Of a stretch of 44,375 nucleotides of DNA, positions 24,401 through 33,041 are shown one piece after another. The stretch is from an uncultured bacterium (GTDB lineage Bacteria > Bacillota > Clostridia > Oscillospirales > Acutalibacteraceae): assembly GCA_949283655.1 (NCBI GenBank), contig CASDTH010000002.1, forward strand, positions 1 through 44,375, written 5' to 3'. Numbering within the stretch: position 1 is the first letter of the stretch; each line of letters opens with the position of its first letter. A program made the translations under genes and the position numbers. The notes under the pieces are model-generated. The model was not told the origin of the DNA. It did not search any database and saw nothing but the letters and a program-made list of their open reading frames with translations.

Positions 24401-25552
24401 ATGAAGCGTTTTTTCTTCGCCTTGTATGCGGTTATGTTTCATCTGTGCCGGGTATTTCCCGTGCAAAAAAAGCGTGTTGCGCTGATCTCCATGCACAATG
24501 CGGATTTTCACGACGGCCTCGGGGAGATGGAGCGCGCCTTTCGGGAGCAGAACGCCGGCTTTTTTTTCACAAGGATCACGCGCCGGGATTTGGCTCTGCA
24601 AACGAATGGAGGCGTTCGTGCGCTGCTGCGCTCCCTGCTGCGCGCTGTTGGCTTTTTTACTGGCAAGGCGTACGGGCTGGCGCGGGCCAAATATATTTTT
24701 CTCAACGATAATTTTATGCCTCTGGCCGGCCTGCATCTCAGTAAACAAACAGTGGTGGTGCAGCTCTGGCATGCCGAGGGCGCTTTTAAGCGCTTTGGGC
24801 AGGATATTGCGCAGCCGCCGGAAATCCGCGCGCGGGAGGCCGCTGGCAATGCAAAGCTCAGCTTTGTCGTTTGCTCCTCAGAGAGCGTTGCGCCCCACTA
24901 TGCCAGCGCTTTTCACGTGAGGCCGGAGCAGGTGTTGCCCCTTGGTTCACCACGGACGGATTTTTTCTTTCGCCCGCATGATCTGGAGGGGCTGCGCACC
25001 CGCTTTGACGCGCAGTATCCGCAATGCAAAGGGAAAAAGCTGGTGCTCTATGCCCCTACCTTTCGGGATGATCCGGAGCAGGATAAGCAGCTGCTTTCCC
25101 GTTTGGATACCGGCCTGTTCAACCGGCATCTGGGCGATGAGTATGCGCTGTTGGTGCGGCTGCATCCGCAGGTGCATGCGGATACGCGCGCGCTGGAGGG
25201 GGCGGTGAATCTGACGGCTTACCCGGATGTCAGCGAGCTGGTGCTGTTGTGCGATGTGCTGGTGACGGATTATTCCTCGATTGTGATGGATTTTGCGCTG
25301 CTGCGCAAGCGGTGCATATTCTATGCCTTTGATCTGGAAGCGTATCAGCAGAGCCGGCCCTTCTATTTTAATTACGAGCAATTTGTGCCGGGCAAAATTG
25401 TGCGCACGATGCTGGAGCTTGTGGATGAAATTGAGCACGGCGTGTTGGATTTGGCCCGTTTGGAGCGGTTCCGCACCTTCCATTTTGGCCGGCCGGATGG
25501 CGGTGCGGCCCGGCGTGTAGCGGATTATGTAGAGAATCTACCGGATATGTGA
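24401..25552 (+). CDS. CDP-glycerol/CDP-ribitol phosphotransferase (TagB/TarF/TarL family)
   Basis: The 383-residue enzyme belongs to the CDP-glycerol glycerophosphotransferase family, which adds glycerol- or ribitol-phosphate units to lipid-linked teichoic acid at the inner membrane face. Its motifs are VQLWHAEGAFKRFG (the conserved His region), GSPRTDFFF, VLYAPTFRDD, LLVRLHPQVH and the nucleotide-site VTDYSSIVMDFALL. It is about the size of primases such as TagB rather than long polymerases like TarL. Next to tarIJ, CDP-ribitol is the likely donor. I start at ATG 24401 since the family begins here; the frame is open from 24326 with no ribosome site. Last gene of the operon. Confidence 0.9.
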   Translation: MKRFFFALYAVMFHLCRVFPVQKKRVALISMHNADFHDGLGEMERAFREQNAGFFFTRITRRDLALQTNGGVRALLRSLLRAVGFFTGKAYGLARAKYIFLNDNFMPLAGLHLSKQTVVVQLWHAEGAFKRFGQDIAQPPEIRAREAAGNAKLSFVVCSSESVAPHYASAFHVRPEQVLPLGSPRTDFFFRPHDLEGLRTRFDAQYPQCKGKKLVLYAPTFRDDPEQDKQLLSRLDTGLFNRHLGDEYALLVRLHPQVHADTRALEGAVNLTAYPDVSELVLLCDVLVTDYSSIVMDFALLRKRCIFYAFDLEAYQQSRPFYFNYEQFVPGKIVRTMLELVDEIEHGVLDLARLERFRTFHFGRPDGGAARRVADYVENLPDM

Positions 25553-25582
25553 GCCTTTCACAGGCTCACATTTTTCATTTTT
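25547..25582 (+). terminator. Terminator of the wall-polysaccharide operon
   Basis: A 10-bp perfect stem (25547-25556 with 25562-25571) with a 5-nt loop and then TTTTTCATTTTT. The stop codon of the phosphotransferase (25550-25552) is inside the stem. Confidence 0.92.
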
Positions 25583-25631
25583 CATGTGCCCGTCTGGGCG
25601 GAGATCATTTCATCGAAAGGGGTTTGTTTTT

Positions 25632-26933
25632 GTGCTTATGCGTGAAATTATTCGGAAAAAACGGGCCGGGGAGCCGTTGACGGATGCGGAAATCGCCTTT
25701 TTTATTCATGGCTATACGGCTGGTCAAATCCCGGATTACGAGGCGGCCGCTTTGCTGATGGCCATTTGCTTTCAAGGGATGGATGAGAGGGAAACGCTTA
25801 CACTGACGCTGGAGATGGCGCACTCCGGGGAGGAGCTGGATCTCTCCTCTCTGCCTGGCGTAACGGCCGATAAGCACAGCACCGGCGGCGTTGGGGATAA
25901 GACAACGCTGATCGTAGCGCCCCTCGTGGCCGCCCTAGGCGGAAGAATGGCCAAGATGTCCGGCCGCGGCCTCGGGCACACTGGGGGAACGATTGACAAG
26001 CTGGAATCCATTCCAGGGTTTCAGACGGCGCTTTCTCGCGAACGCTTCCTGCGCCAGGTGGCGGAAATCGGCCTGTGCGTTGCCAGCCAGACGGGCGATC
26101 TCGCCCCTGCGGATAAAAAGCTATATTCCCTGCGCGATGCGACTGCCACGGTGGAAAGCATCCCCTTGATAGCGTCGAGCATCATGAGCAAGAAGCTGGC
26201 TTCGGGCGCACAGTGTATTGTGCTGGATGTCAAGTGCGGCAGCGGCGCCTTTATGAAAACACGGGAGGATGCGCTGCACCTTGCACGGGCGATGGTGCGC
26301 ATCGGCCAGGGCGCAGGGCGGCGGATGGCGGCTCTGATTACCAACATGGATATTCCGCTGGGCCATGCCGTGGGTAACGCACTGGAAGTGGCAGAGGCGG
26401 CGGAGATTCTGCGCGGAGCAGGGGATGAAGCCTTGCGGAAGCTCTGTGTGGAGCTCAGCGCGCAGCTGCTTGCCCTGAGCATAGGGGAGAGCGTGCCAGT
26501 GTGCCGCGAGCGGGCAGCAGCTGCGCTATGCGATGGCTCCGCTTTTGAGAAGCTTTGTGAGATGGTGCAGGCGCAGGGCGGGGATCCTGCCGTGCTGGAG
26601 CACCCGGAGCGCTTCCCGCAGGCAAAGCACAAGGTGGAAGTTCTTTCCCCCCGTTCCGGCTATATCGGCCATATGGATGCGGAGGGGATTGGGCGCGCGG
26701 CAATGCTGCTCGGCGCAGGCCGTAAGGAGAAGGATGGGCCCATCGATCCGTCGGCCGGTATTCTGCTTCATAAAAAAACGGGAGATGCCGTCGCTTGTGG
26801 CGATCCAGTCGCGCGGCTGTTTACCTGTGATGAGGCCTTTTGCGCCCCGGCGCAGGAGCTGTTGCTGGCCTCCATGCAGTTTACTGAAACGCCGCCTGCC
26901 TCTGCCAGCTTGATTTATGATGTCATTCAATAG
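25632..26933 (+). CDS. pdp: Pyrimidine-nucleoside phosphorylase (thymidine phosphorylase family)
   Basis: The 433-residue enzyme splits uridine, thymidine or deoxyuridine with phosphate into base and (deoxy)ribose-1-phosphate. It has the signature KHSTGGVGDKTTLIVAPLVA, MSGRGLGHTGGTIDKLESIPGF, ALHLARAMVRIG and the C-terminal domain HKKTGDAV, closely following Bacillus Pdp. GTG 25632 is chosen because AAAGGGG is nine bases upstream and the order Met-Leu-Met-Arg-Glu-Ile-Ile aligns with the start of Bacillus Pdp; ATG 25638 is the alternative. The gene follows the wall operon terminator and probably has its own promoter. It acts in nucleoside salvage. Confidence 0.95.
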   Translation: MLMREIIRKKRAGEPLTDAEIAFFIHGYTAGQIPDYEAAALLMAICFQGMDERETLTLTLEMAHSGEELDLSSLPGVTADKHSTGGVGDKTTLIVAPLVAALGGRMAKMSGRGLGHTGGTIDKLESIPGFQTALSRERFLRQVAEIGLCVASQTGDLAPADKKLYSLRDATATVESIPLIASSIMSKKLASGAQCIVLDVKCGSGAFMKTREDALHLARAMVRIGQGAGRRMAALITNMDIPLGHAVGNALEVAEAAEILRGAGDEALRKLCVELSAQLLALSIGESVPVCRERAAAALCDGSAFEKLCEMVQAQGGDPAVLEHPERFPQAKHKVEVLSPRSGYIGHMDAEGIGRAAMLLGAGRKEKDGPIDPSAGILLHKKTGDAVACGDPVARLFTCDEAFCAPAQELLLASMQFTETPPASASLIYDVIQ

Positions 26934-27060
26934 GCCGGGGCGGGAAAATCCCCGGCGCGGGCTCCTGCTGCGTTTGCAAAGCCTACATTCCACGAGGATA
27001 AGATTTGACTGGGCATTGCCCGTGCAAACGCTCCCAGGGTTACGAAAAAAATGAAACGTA

Positions 27061-27090
27061 TTTACCTTTGCATGCCAAATATGATATACT
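27061..27090 (+). promoter_or_regulatory. Probable promoter of the GH95 gene
   Basis: TTTACC (27061-27066) and TATACT (27085-27090) are 18 bp apart, ending 47 bp before the start codon. Confidence 0.5.
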
Positions 27091-27137
27091 TAAAATCAGC
27101 GTTAAGGGGTGAAAAAACGGAGAGGAGCAGAGACCGC

Positions 27138-29582
27138 ATGAGTCGAGAGAGGGAAAGCGCGCATATATTGACGCTATGGTATGAAAAGCCCGCCCGGCGG
27201 GATTATAAGGGATGGGAGCAACAGGCGCTGCCTATTGGCAACGGATATATGGGCGCAAAAATTTTTGGCGGCATTCGGCGGGAGCAAATTCAATTCAATG
27301 AAAAAACGCTCTGGACGGGCGGGCCGGGCACGCCTGGCTATGCACTGGGCAACACCAGGGATGACAATGGCCGGGCAATGCGGGAGATTCAGGGCCTGCT
27401 TGCCGCAGGGGAGTATGATGCGGCGCAGAAAGCCATGCAGCGCTTGCAGGGCTCTGAAGCCGGCTTTGGCGCGTATCAGGATTTTGGGACGATGTATTTT
27501 GATTTTCCTGCTCTGCGCGGGCGATTCTGTAAGCGGTACCGCCGTGCGCTTGATTTGCGCACAGCGGTGTCCACCGTCAGCTTCCAGCGCAGGGGGTTGC
27601 GGCACACGCGCACCTGCTTCATGAGCTATCCGGATCGCGTATTTGTTGCGAAGTTTGACGCTGAGGGCAGTGAGAAAATCAGCTTCCGTTTCCATGTGGA
27701 ATCGGCGCAGAAGGGCACGTGCCGTCTGGAGGGTGAAAATACACTTGTGCTGACCGGCTCGCCCTGCGGTTGCGTAAACGGCAAGAGTAGCCCGGATGCA
27801 AACGACCTACGCTATGCGGCCGCCTTTTTACTGGTGGCCAGCGGCGGCACAGTGAAACCCTGTGGACGGGATGCTCTGGCGGTGACCGATGCGGATAGCG
27901 CCGTGCTCTACCTGTGCGCGATGACGGATTATGCGCTCCGCTTTCCCACCTACCGCAATGGGATTGATCCGCTGCCGCAGGCGCTCCAAACAGTGCAGGC
28001 GGCTGCGGAAAAGGGCTATGACGCTCTGCTCAGGGCACATTTGGCGGATTATCAAGCGCTGTTTGACCGTGTGGAACTCAATATCGGGCAGGCGGAAAGC
28101 GCCGATTTACCCACGGATAAGCTGTTAAAGAAATATCAACAGGGGAAAACGGGCCCTGATTTGGAAGCCCTGTATTTTCAATATGGCAGGTATCTGCTGA
28201 TCGCTTCCTCGCGGGTGGGGAGCCTGCCTGCCAATTTGCAGGGCGTGTGGAATGCAAAAAACCGCCCGGCCTGGCAGAGTGATTATCATCTCAATGTGAA
28301 TTTGCAGATGAATTATTGGCCCGCACACACCACCAATTTGAGCGAAACGGCACTGCCCTTGCTGCGCTACGTGCAGGCGCTGCGTAAGCCGGGGCGTATC
28401 ACCGCCGCAAAATATGCGGGCATAGGGGAGCGCTTGCCCAATGGCGAGCCGAACCCCGAGCGGCCGACTGGTTGGATGGTTCATACGCAGACGAGCCCGA
28501 TGGGTATGACCGGCCCGGGCAGCGATTGGCGGTGGGGCTGGGCGCCTGCCAATGGCGCATGGATGATGCAAAATGCATATGAATGCTACACATTTAGCGG
28601 TGATATAACGCTGCTCGCGAAAGAGATCTATCCTATGATGGAGGAATGCGCGCGGCTTTGGGCACAACTGCTCCTCTTTGACGCAGCGAGCGGGCGCATG
28701 GTGGTTTCACCAGGCTTTTCGCCAGAGCACGGCCCGGTGGCCGTGGGCAACACCTACGATCAGGAGCTCGTCTGGCAGCTGTATACGGATGTGCTGGAGG
28801 CCGCTCAAGCGCTGCTGGAAAACGGGTGGGAGGATTTGCCTGACCGGCCGCTGCTAGAAACCATCCGCAAGCAGCTGCCCTTGCTTGAGCCGCTTCAATT
28901 GGGTAAATGGGGCCAGGTGAAGGAGTGGTTTGAAGAGGACCGTTGGCCGGATCGCGGCTTTCGCTCAAAAGGCGTGCAAAAAAATCACCGGCACATTTCT
29001 CACCTGCTGGGCCTCTTCCCTGGCAGCCATATCACTGCGCAGACGCCGGGATACCAGCATGCTGCGCGCATCTCGTTGGAGGATCGGGGCGATGGCGGCA
29101 CCGGTTGGTCCAAGGCAATGAAAATTTGTGCCTGGGCACGCCTGATGGATGGGAACCGCAGCCACCGTCTGTTGGAGGAGTTGCTCCGGCACAGTACGCT
29201 GGAGAACCTGTGGGATACGCACCCTCCCTTCCAGATCGATGGAAATTTCGGCGCGGCGGCTGGGATTGTAGAAATGCTGCTGCAAAGCCATGCGGGCAGT
29301 ATCCGGTTGCTGCCTGCACTGCCGGATGCTTGGGCGGATGGCAGTGTGAAGGGCCTTGTGGCGCGCGGCAATTTTGTGATTGATCTCATCTGGCGGCAAA
29401 AAAAGCTGGTGGAGGGGGCGTTGCATGCTCGCGCCGGCGGCACGTGCCGGATCACCTACCCCGGCATCCACACAGTGCATATCACGGATGCGGGCGGCAG
29501 CCCGGTTGCCTTTGCCGTGGTGGATGCGGATACCATTGTGCTGGATACCAAAAAAGGCGCCTCTTATTTTCTAAAGCGCTGA
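27138..29582 (+). CDS. GH95 alpha-L-fucosidase-like glycoside hydrolase (intracellular)
   Basis: The 814-residue protein has no signal peptide. The N-terminal beta domain opens with LWYEKPARRDYKGWEQQALP and GNGYMGAKIFGGIRREQIQFNEKTLWTGGP, a GH95 hallmark. The (alpha/alpha)6 barrel carries HLNVNLQMNYWP (the conserved Asn pair), SPGFSPEHG (catalytic Glu) and PFQIDGNFGAAAGIVEMLLQS (catalytic Asp), matching the residues of the bifidobacterial enzyme. GH95 enzymes remove alpha-1,2-L-fucose (some act on L-galactose) from host glycans or plant xyloglucan, with inversion. ATG 27138 follows GAGAGGAG; the earlier in-frame start at 27051 lies upstream of the promoter. Being cytoplasmic it must act on imported oligosaccharides. 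Confidence 0.93.
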   Translation: MSRERESAHILTLWYEKPARRDYKGWEQQALPIGNGYMGAKIFGGIRREQIQFNEKTLWTGGPGTPGYALGNTRDDNGRAMREIQGLLAAGEYDAAQKAMQRLQGSEAGFGAYQDFGTMYFDFPALRGRFCKRYRRALDLRTAVSTVSFQRRGLRHTRTCFMSYPDRVFVAKFDAEGSEKISFRFHVESAQKGTCRLEGENTLVLTGSPCGCVNGKSSPDANDLRYAAAFLLVASGGTVKPCGRDALAVTDADSAVLYLCAMTDYALRFPTYRNGIDPLPQALQTVQAAAEKGYDALLRAHLADYQALFDRVELNIGQAESADLPTDKLLKKYQQGKTGPDLEALYFQYGRYLLIASSRVGSLPANLQGVWNAKNRPAWQSDYHLNVNLQMNYWPAHTTNLSETALPLLRYVQALRKPGRITAAKYAGIGERLPNGEPNPERPTGWMVHTQTSPMGMTGPGSDWRWGWAPANGAWMMQNAYECYTFSGDITLLAKEIYPMMEECARLWAQLLLFDAASGRMVVSPGFSPEHGPVAVGNTYDQELVWQLYTDVLEAAQALLENGWEDLPDRPLLETIRKQLPLLEPLQLGKWGQVKEWFEEDRWPDRGFRSKGVQKNHRHISHLLGLFPGSHITAQTPGYQHAARISLEDRGDGGTGWSKAMKICAWARLMDGNRSHRLLEELLRHSTLENLWDTHPPFQIDGNFGAAAGIVEMLLQSHAGSIRLLPALPDAWADGSVKGLVARGNFVIDLIWRQKKLVEGALHARAGGTCRITYPGIHTVHITDAGGSPVAFAVVDADTIVLDTKKGASYFLKR

Positions 29583-29636
29583 AGAGCCTGCGGGTGTTGT
29601 GCCGGCTTTACCACTTGTTCGGGGTTGACAGTTGGA

Positions 29637-30308
29637 ATGGAAAAGCTGCTTGATTTGCAGATGGCGGAGCTCCTCCCGACCATGGCAGGTTTTTTCTTTG
29701 TTTGCCGTGAGTTTTTGGATGAGGAGCATGTCCGCCTATCGTTTCATGAATATTTGATGAAAACACGCGAGATCGTTCCCGTGCGGCGTAAGGCCTATCT
29801 CCGCCGCAAGTTTGGCCCTGGCTCCGAGCGAATTGTGGAGCGGCTGGGCGATTATGTATCCTGCGACACAGCCCGCCTGCCGGACGGTGAGACAGTGGTG
29901 CTCTACCCGGGCGGGGAGCTTGGCTTTTTCTCGAAGGAGGGCCGTCCCTGTTGGCGGGGGGAGTTGACCTATCACGGCTGTGGCGTATCCGGCCTGGCGG
30001 CGGATGGCGCATTTTTCTGGTCCGCCGTGCCGGAGCAGAATGCGGTGGTGCGTTTTTCCGCTGCCACCAAAAAGGTGGTGCTGCGTGTGGGCGGCGGCGC
30101 TTCGCAGGTTTTTGATGGGCCCTGCACGCTTGCACGGTATGGGCGGGCGCTTTATGTTTGCAATGAGCGCTCTCGTTCCATCTCTACAGTCAGCCTCGAC
30201 CGTTTTGTGGTGCGGGATTATCAGCATTTTCACGAGCCGGTGTATCAGTTCTTTCGCTGGCAGGAGGAGGAGCTGGCAGTACTCTCCTCCGGGGTATATC
30301 TGCTGTGA
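29637..30308 (+). CDS. Unknown protein, possible small beta-propeller fragment
   Basis: The 223-residue soluble protein has no signal or membrane segment. Its C-terminal 140 residues have short repeated beta-strand patterns with Gly/Phe/Val turns (VVLYPGGELGFFSK, LAADGAFFWSAVPEQNAVVRF, ARYGRALYVCNERSRSISTV) like blades of an NHL or WD-type propeller. The N-terminal 65 residues are helical and basic (FHEYLMKTREIVPVRRKAYL). I do not recognise a family. ATG 29637 is 11 bases after GGGG; a TTG at 29625 is possible. It lies between GH95 and spoVG with no evident link to either. Confidence 0.6.
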   Translation: MEKLLDLQMAELLPTMAGFFFVCREFLDEEHVRLSFHEYLMKTREIVPVRRKAYLRRKFGPGSERIVERLGDYVSCDTARLPDGETVVLYPGGELGFFSKEGRPCWRGELTYHGCGVSGLAADGAFFWSAVPEQNAVVRFSAATKKVVLRVGGGASQVFDGPCTLARYGRALYVCNERSRSISTVSLDRFVVRDYQHFHEPVYQFFRWQEEELAVLSSGVYLL

Positions 30309-30383
30309 GCCGTTTTCTGCCCGGATAAATCATGGGAAAGCGAATATACTATTCCCGAATCGTTTGAACGGGCGGGATGAAGT

Positions 30384-30722
30384 ATGGAAATTAGCGAAGT
30401 AAAAATCCGGCGGATTTATCATCAGGATGAGCGGCTGTGTGCTATAGTATCCCTTGTGATTGACAATGCGCTTGCCGTGCACGAGGTGAAGGTTATCAAT
30501 GGGCCGAACCGCAAATTTATTGCAATGCCTAGCCGAAAAGAAAAGGATGGCTCCTATCGCGACCTTGTGCATCCGCTTAACCGTGCAGCGCGTGAGGAAA
30601 TAGAGCGGGCGGTGTTCGCGGCCTATGAGAACGCCTTGCAAGAGGAAGAGCAGGCGGAGCAGTTGACGGCCGGGCGGCCGGCACCGCAGGAGGAGACACA
30701 GGCGGAGCGCGCAGGGCCGTGA
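30384..30722 (+). CDS. spoVG: SpoVG RNA/DNA-binding regulatory protein
   Basis: The 112-residue protein follows the SpoVG pattern: MEISEVKIRRIY, the core VSLVIDNALAVHEVKVINGPNRKFIAMPSRKEKDGSYRDLVHPLN (about 25-70) and a variable acidic tail rich in Glu and Gln. SpoVG binds RNA and affects sporulation septation, cell-wall and virulence regulation in Firmicutes. ATG 30384 is 8-10 bases after GGGCGGGATG, a weak site. The gene lies between an unknown protein and cca. Its presence with dpaA and dpaB fits a spore former. Confidence 0.95.
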   Translation: MEISEVKIRRIYHQDERLCAIVSLVIDNALAVHEVKVINGPNRKFIAMPSRKEKDGSYRDLVHPLNRAAREEIERAVFAAYENALQEEEQAEQLTAGRPAPQEETQAERAGP

Positions 30723-30772
30723 GGCAAAAACGGACACGGTGCTTGAATATGCAGGAAAGGGGAGGGTGAGAG

Positions 30773-31954
30773 GTGCTGCTTTCTCTGCCTCCCTATGTTT
30801 GTGCCTGCATGGATACTCTGGAGCAGGCGGGCTTTGAAGCCTGGGCGGTTGGAGGCTGTGTGAGGGATCTGTTGCGGGGTGTCATGCCGCACGATTATGA
30901 TGTGACCACAAGCGCGCCGCCGGGGGAGGTTCTGCGCCTGTTCCCTCACGCCGCCCCCACGGGCATTTCCTATGGCACGGTTTCCGTTGTGATGCAGGAG
31001 GGCATCATTGAAGTGACCACCTTTCGGACGGAGGCAGACTATCAGGGCTTTCGCAGGCCAGAGTGTGTCTGCTTTGCCAACCATTTGCAGGAGGATCTCG
31101 CGCGACGGGATTTCACGGTCAATGCGATGGCCTATGCGCCTGCGCGGGGATTATATGATCTGTTCAGCGGGCAGGAGGATTTAAAGCGCGGCGTTATCCG
31201 CGCAGTGGGGGAGCCGGGGCGGCGATTTGAGGAGGATGCGCTGCGTGTGTTGCGTGCGTTCCGCTTTGCCTCTCAGCTGGATTTTTCCATTGAGCGGGTT
31301 ACACTCGATGCCGCGCTCTCCTGGGCGGGGAATTTGGCCTACATCAGCGCGGAACGCGTGGCTGCGGAGCTGCTGAGGGCTTTATATGGGCTGCGCCCCT
31401 CCCGCCTGCTTCCCTTGCTGCGAAGCGGCGCGCTTTCGTTTTGTGGCGTCAATGCGCCTGCATCTTTTCCAGCAGAGCCCTTTGACCACCTTCCGCAGAG
31501 CCTGCCTCTGCGGTTGGCGTCGCTGTGTTTTTTGTGTGGGGCGCAGGCTACGCGCGTCTGCGCGGCGCTGAAGCTTGGGAATGCGCTGCGCCGGGAGGCG
31601 GAGGCCTATGAGCGGCAGCTGCGTGACCCCCTCCCTCAGACGGGGCGTGAGCTGAAGGAACGGTTTTCCATACTCCCACCGGAGTGCTGGTGGGATCTGC
31701 TGCGCGCGCGGTCGCTGCTGTTTAAAGAGCAGACGCAGCCGTTGCGTGCGCTGTGTGAGGAGATTCAAAGGCGGCAGGAGCCATGGCGGCTTTCGCAGCT
31801 CGCAGTGGATGGAAGCGACCTGCAAGCGCTTGGCATTCCGCCGGGGCGCGAGCTGGGGGCCCTTTTACAGGCGCTTTTGCACATTGTTTTGGAGCACCCG
31901 GAATGGAATACGAGGAAAACGCTGTTGCAGATCGCTCAGGGAGCTGAGCATTGA
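30773..31954 (+). CDS. cca: CCA-adding tRNA nucleotidyltransferase
   Basis: The 393-residue enzyme adds or repairs the 3' CCA of tRNA without a template. Class II nucleotidyltransferase marks are present: AVGGCVRDLLRG (22-34), DYDVTTSAPP with the two catalytic Asp (41 and 43), GTVSVV, EVTTFRTEADYQGFRRP, ARRDFTVNAMAY and EEDALRVLRAFRFASQLDF. The C-terminal part is the helical body with a short HD-like end. GTG 30773 follows GGGGAGGG at about eight bases. Both tRNAs in the window encode their own CCA, so the enzyme would act mainly in repair or on tRNAs lacking it. Confidence 0.95.
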   Translation: MLLSLPPYVCACMDTLEQAGFEAWAVGGCVRDLLRGVMPHDYDVTTSAPPGEVLRLFPHAAPTGISYGTVSVVMQEGIIEVTTFRTEADYQGFRRPECVCFANHLQEDLARRDFTVNAMAYAPARGLYDLFSGQEDLKRGVIRAVGEPGRRFEEDALRVLRAFRFASQLDFSIERVTLDAALSWAGNLAYISAERVAAELLRALYGLRPSRLLPLLRSGALSFCGVNAPASFPAEPFDHLPQSLPLRLASLCFLCGAQATRVCAALKLGNALRREAEAYERQLRDPLPQTGRELKERFSILPPECWWDLLRARSLLFKEQTQPLRALCEEIQRRQEPWRLSQLAVDGSDLQALGIPPGRELGALLQALLHIVLEHPEWNTRKTLLQIAQGAEH

Positions 31955-32025
31955 AGCTCATATACAGATGGATGCCTGGCGGTTCTTTCACCGCCTCTGA
32001 TCAGAAGGAACATAGTGGGAAGAAT

Positions 32026-32057
32026 CCCCATAGAATGTAACGAAGCATTCTATGGGG
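32026..32057 (+). promoter_or_regulatory. Hairpin leader overlapping the dpaA ribosome site
   Basis: A 12-bp perfect stem (32026-32037 with 32046-32057) with an 8-nt loop ends with GGGGG, which is the best ribosome site for dpaA (ATG 32069), and is followed by a T-rich run. It could act as a terminator for cca read-through or as a translational lock on dpaA. Confidence 0.6.
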
Positions 32058-32068
32058 GTCTTATTTTT

Positions 32069-32944
32069 ATGAAAGAAATTCGTAGTTGCCTGGTAATCGG
32101 TGGGGATATGCGTCAGGTTTATATGGCGGAATCGCTGCGGCAAGCCGGTTTTGCAGTGAGCCTGTATGGGTTTGAACGCTTTGAGCAGGGTGGTACGCCC
32201 GGCAGCAGCTTTTCGGATTGCCGAGAGGCTCTGAAGGGGAAGGATGCCGTGATCTTCCCGCTGCCGCTCAGCCGCGACAATTGCACGCTCAATGCGCCGT
32301 TGGCAGAGGAGAAAATCCCGTTGGAGGAGGTCATGCAATCAGTCGGAAGCGGGCAGGTTGTGTTTGGAGGGATGCTGGGCGAGCGGGAGCGCAAGGCTTT
32401 GGCGCAGAAGGGCATACCGGTCTACGATTATTTTGCACGCGAGGAGCTGACGGTACGCAACGCTGTGGCCACGGCGGAGGGCGTGCTGCAGACTGTCATG
32501 GAAGCGCTTCCAATTACAGTACATGGATCGCATGCCCTGGTGACGGGGTATGGGCGGACGGGCAAAGCGATTTGCACGCTGCTGCGTGCGCTCGGCGCCC
32601 ATGTTACGGTTGCTGCACGCCGGCAGGCGGATCTCGCTTGGGCATGGGCTGCGGGAATGCAGGGCATTTTTTATGAACAGGCGCCCGCCTTCGCAGGCGT
32701 ATTTGATTATATCGTCAATACCGTGCCCGCTCTCGTGTTGGGTAGCCCCATTCTGAAGCAATGCAAGCCGGATTGCCTGCTTGTGGAGATTGCCTCTGCC
32801 CCGGGGGGGATTGATGAGAAGGCTGCCCAAGCGTGTGGGTTAAAGGTTGTCAAAGCCAGCTCCCTGCCGGGCAAAGTGGCGCCGGAAACAGCAGGGCAGA
32901 TCATCAGCGATACCATACAAAATATCATCAGGGAGGGCGGCTGA
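32069..32944 (+). CDS. dpaA: Dipicolinate synthase subunit A (SpoVFA)
   Basis: The 291-residue protein is one half of the enzyme that oxidises dihydrodipicolinate to dipicolinic acid in the mother cell; the product gives spores heat resistance. It shows SCLVIGGDMRQVYMAESL near the N-terminus, PLPLSRDNCTLNAPLAEEKI and the Rossmann motif VTGYGRTGKAICTLLRALGA. Also present are YIVNTVPALVLG and EIASAPGGIDEKAA, all close to SpoVFA. ATG 32069 lies 10 bases after GGGGG and is partly covered by the hairpin above. dpaB follows after 97 bp. Expression should depend on a sporulation sigma factor, but I cannot mark a firm sigma-K promoter. Confidence 0.95.
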   Translation: MKEIRSCLVIGGDMRQVYMAESLRQAGFAVSLYGFERFEQGGTPGSSFSDCREALKGKDAVIFPLPLSRDNCTLNAPLAEEKIPLEEVMQSVGSGQVVFGGMLGERERKALAQKGIPVYDYFAREELTVRNAVATAEGVLQTVMEALPITVHGSHALVTGYGRTGKAICTLLRALGAHVTVAARRQADLAWAWAAGMQGIFYEQAPAFAGVFDYIVNTVPALVLGSPILKQCKPDCLLVEIASAPGGIDEKAAQACGLKVVKASSLPGKVAPETAGQIISDTIQNIIREGG

Positions 32945-32972
32945 GCAAACGGCCTGGTAGGCGGCCGTTTGC
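32945..32972 (+). repeat. 10-bp stem between dpaA and dpaB
   Basis: GCAAACGGCC (32945-32954) pairs perfectly with 32963-32972. It begins one base after the dpaA stop and has no T tract, so it is more likely an intercistronic mRNA hairpin than a terminator. Confidence 0.5.
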
Positions 32973-33041
32973 ACCATGTAGAAGCACCCGACTCACAGTG
33001 CGCCCGCACCTGAAAAGCCTTCATGAAAAGGAGCGTTATAC

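Noticed and set aside
24175..24711. 178-residue plus-strand frame overlapping the phosphotransferase start
   Set aside because: It has no family motif and overlaps the well-supported enzyme in another frame. The 218 bp between the two genes shows no clear element.
32020..32060. Riboswitch before dpaA
   Set aside because: Only a single simple hairpin is present; no known riboswitch core is visible.
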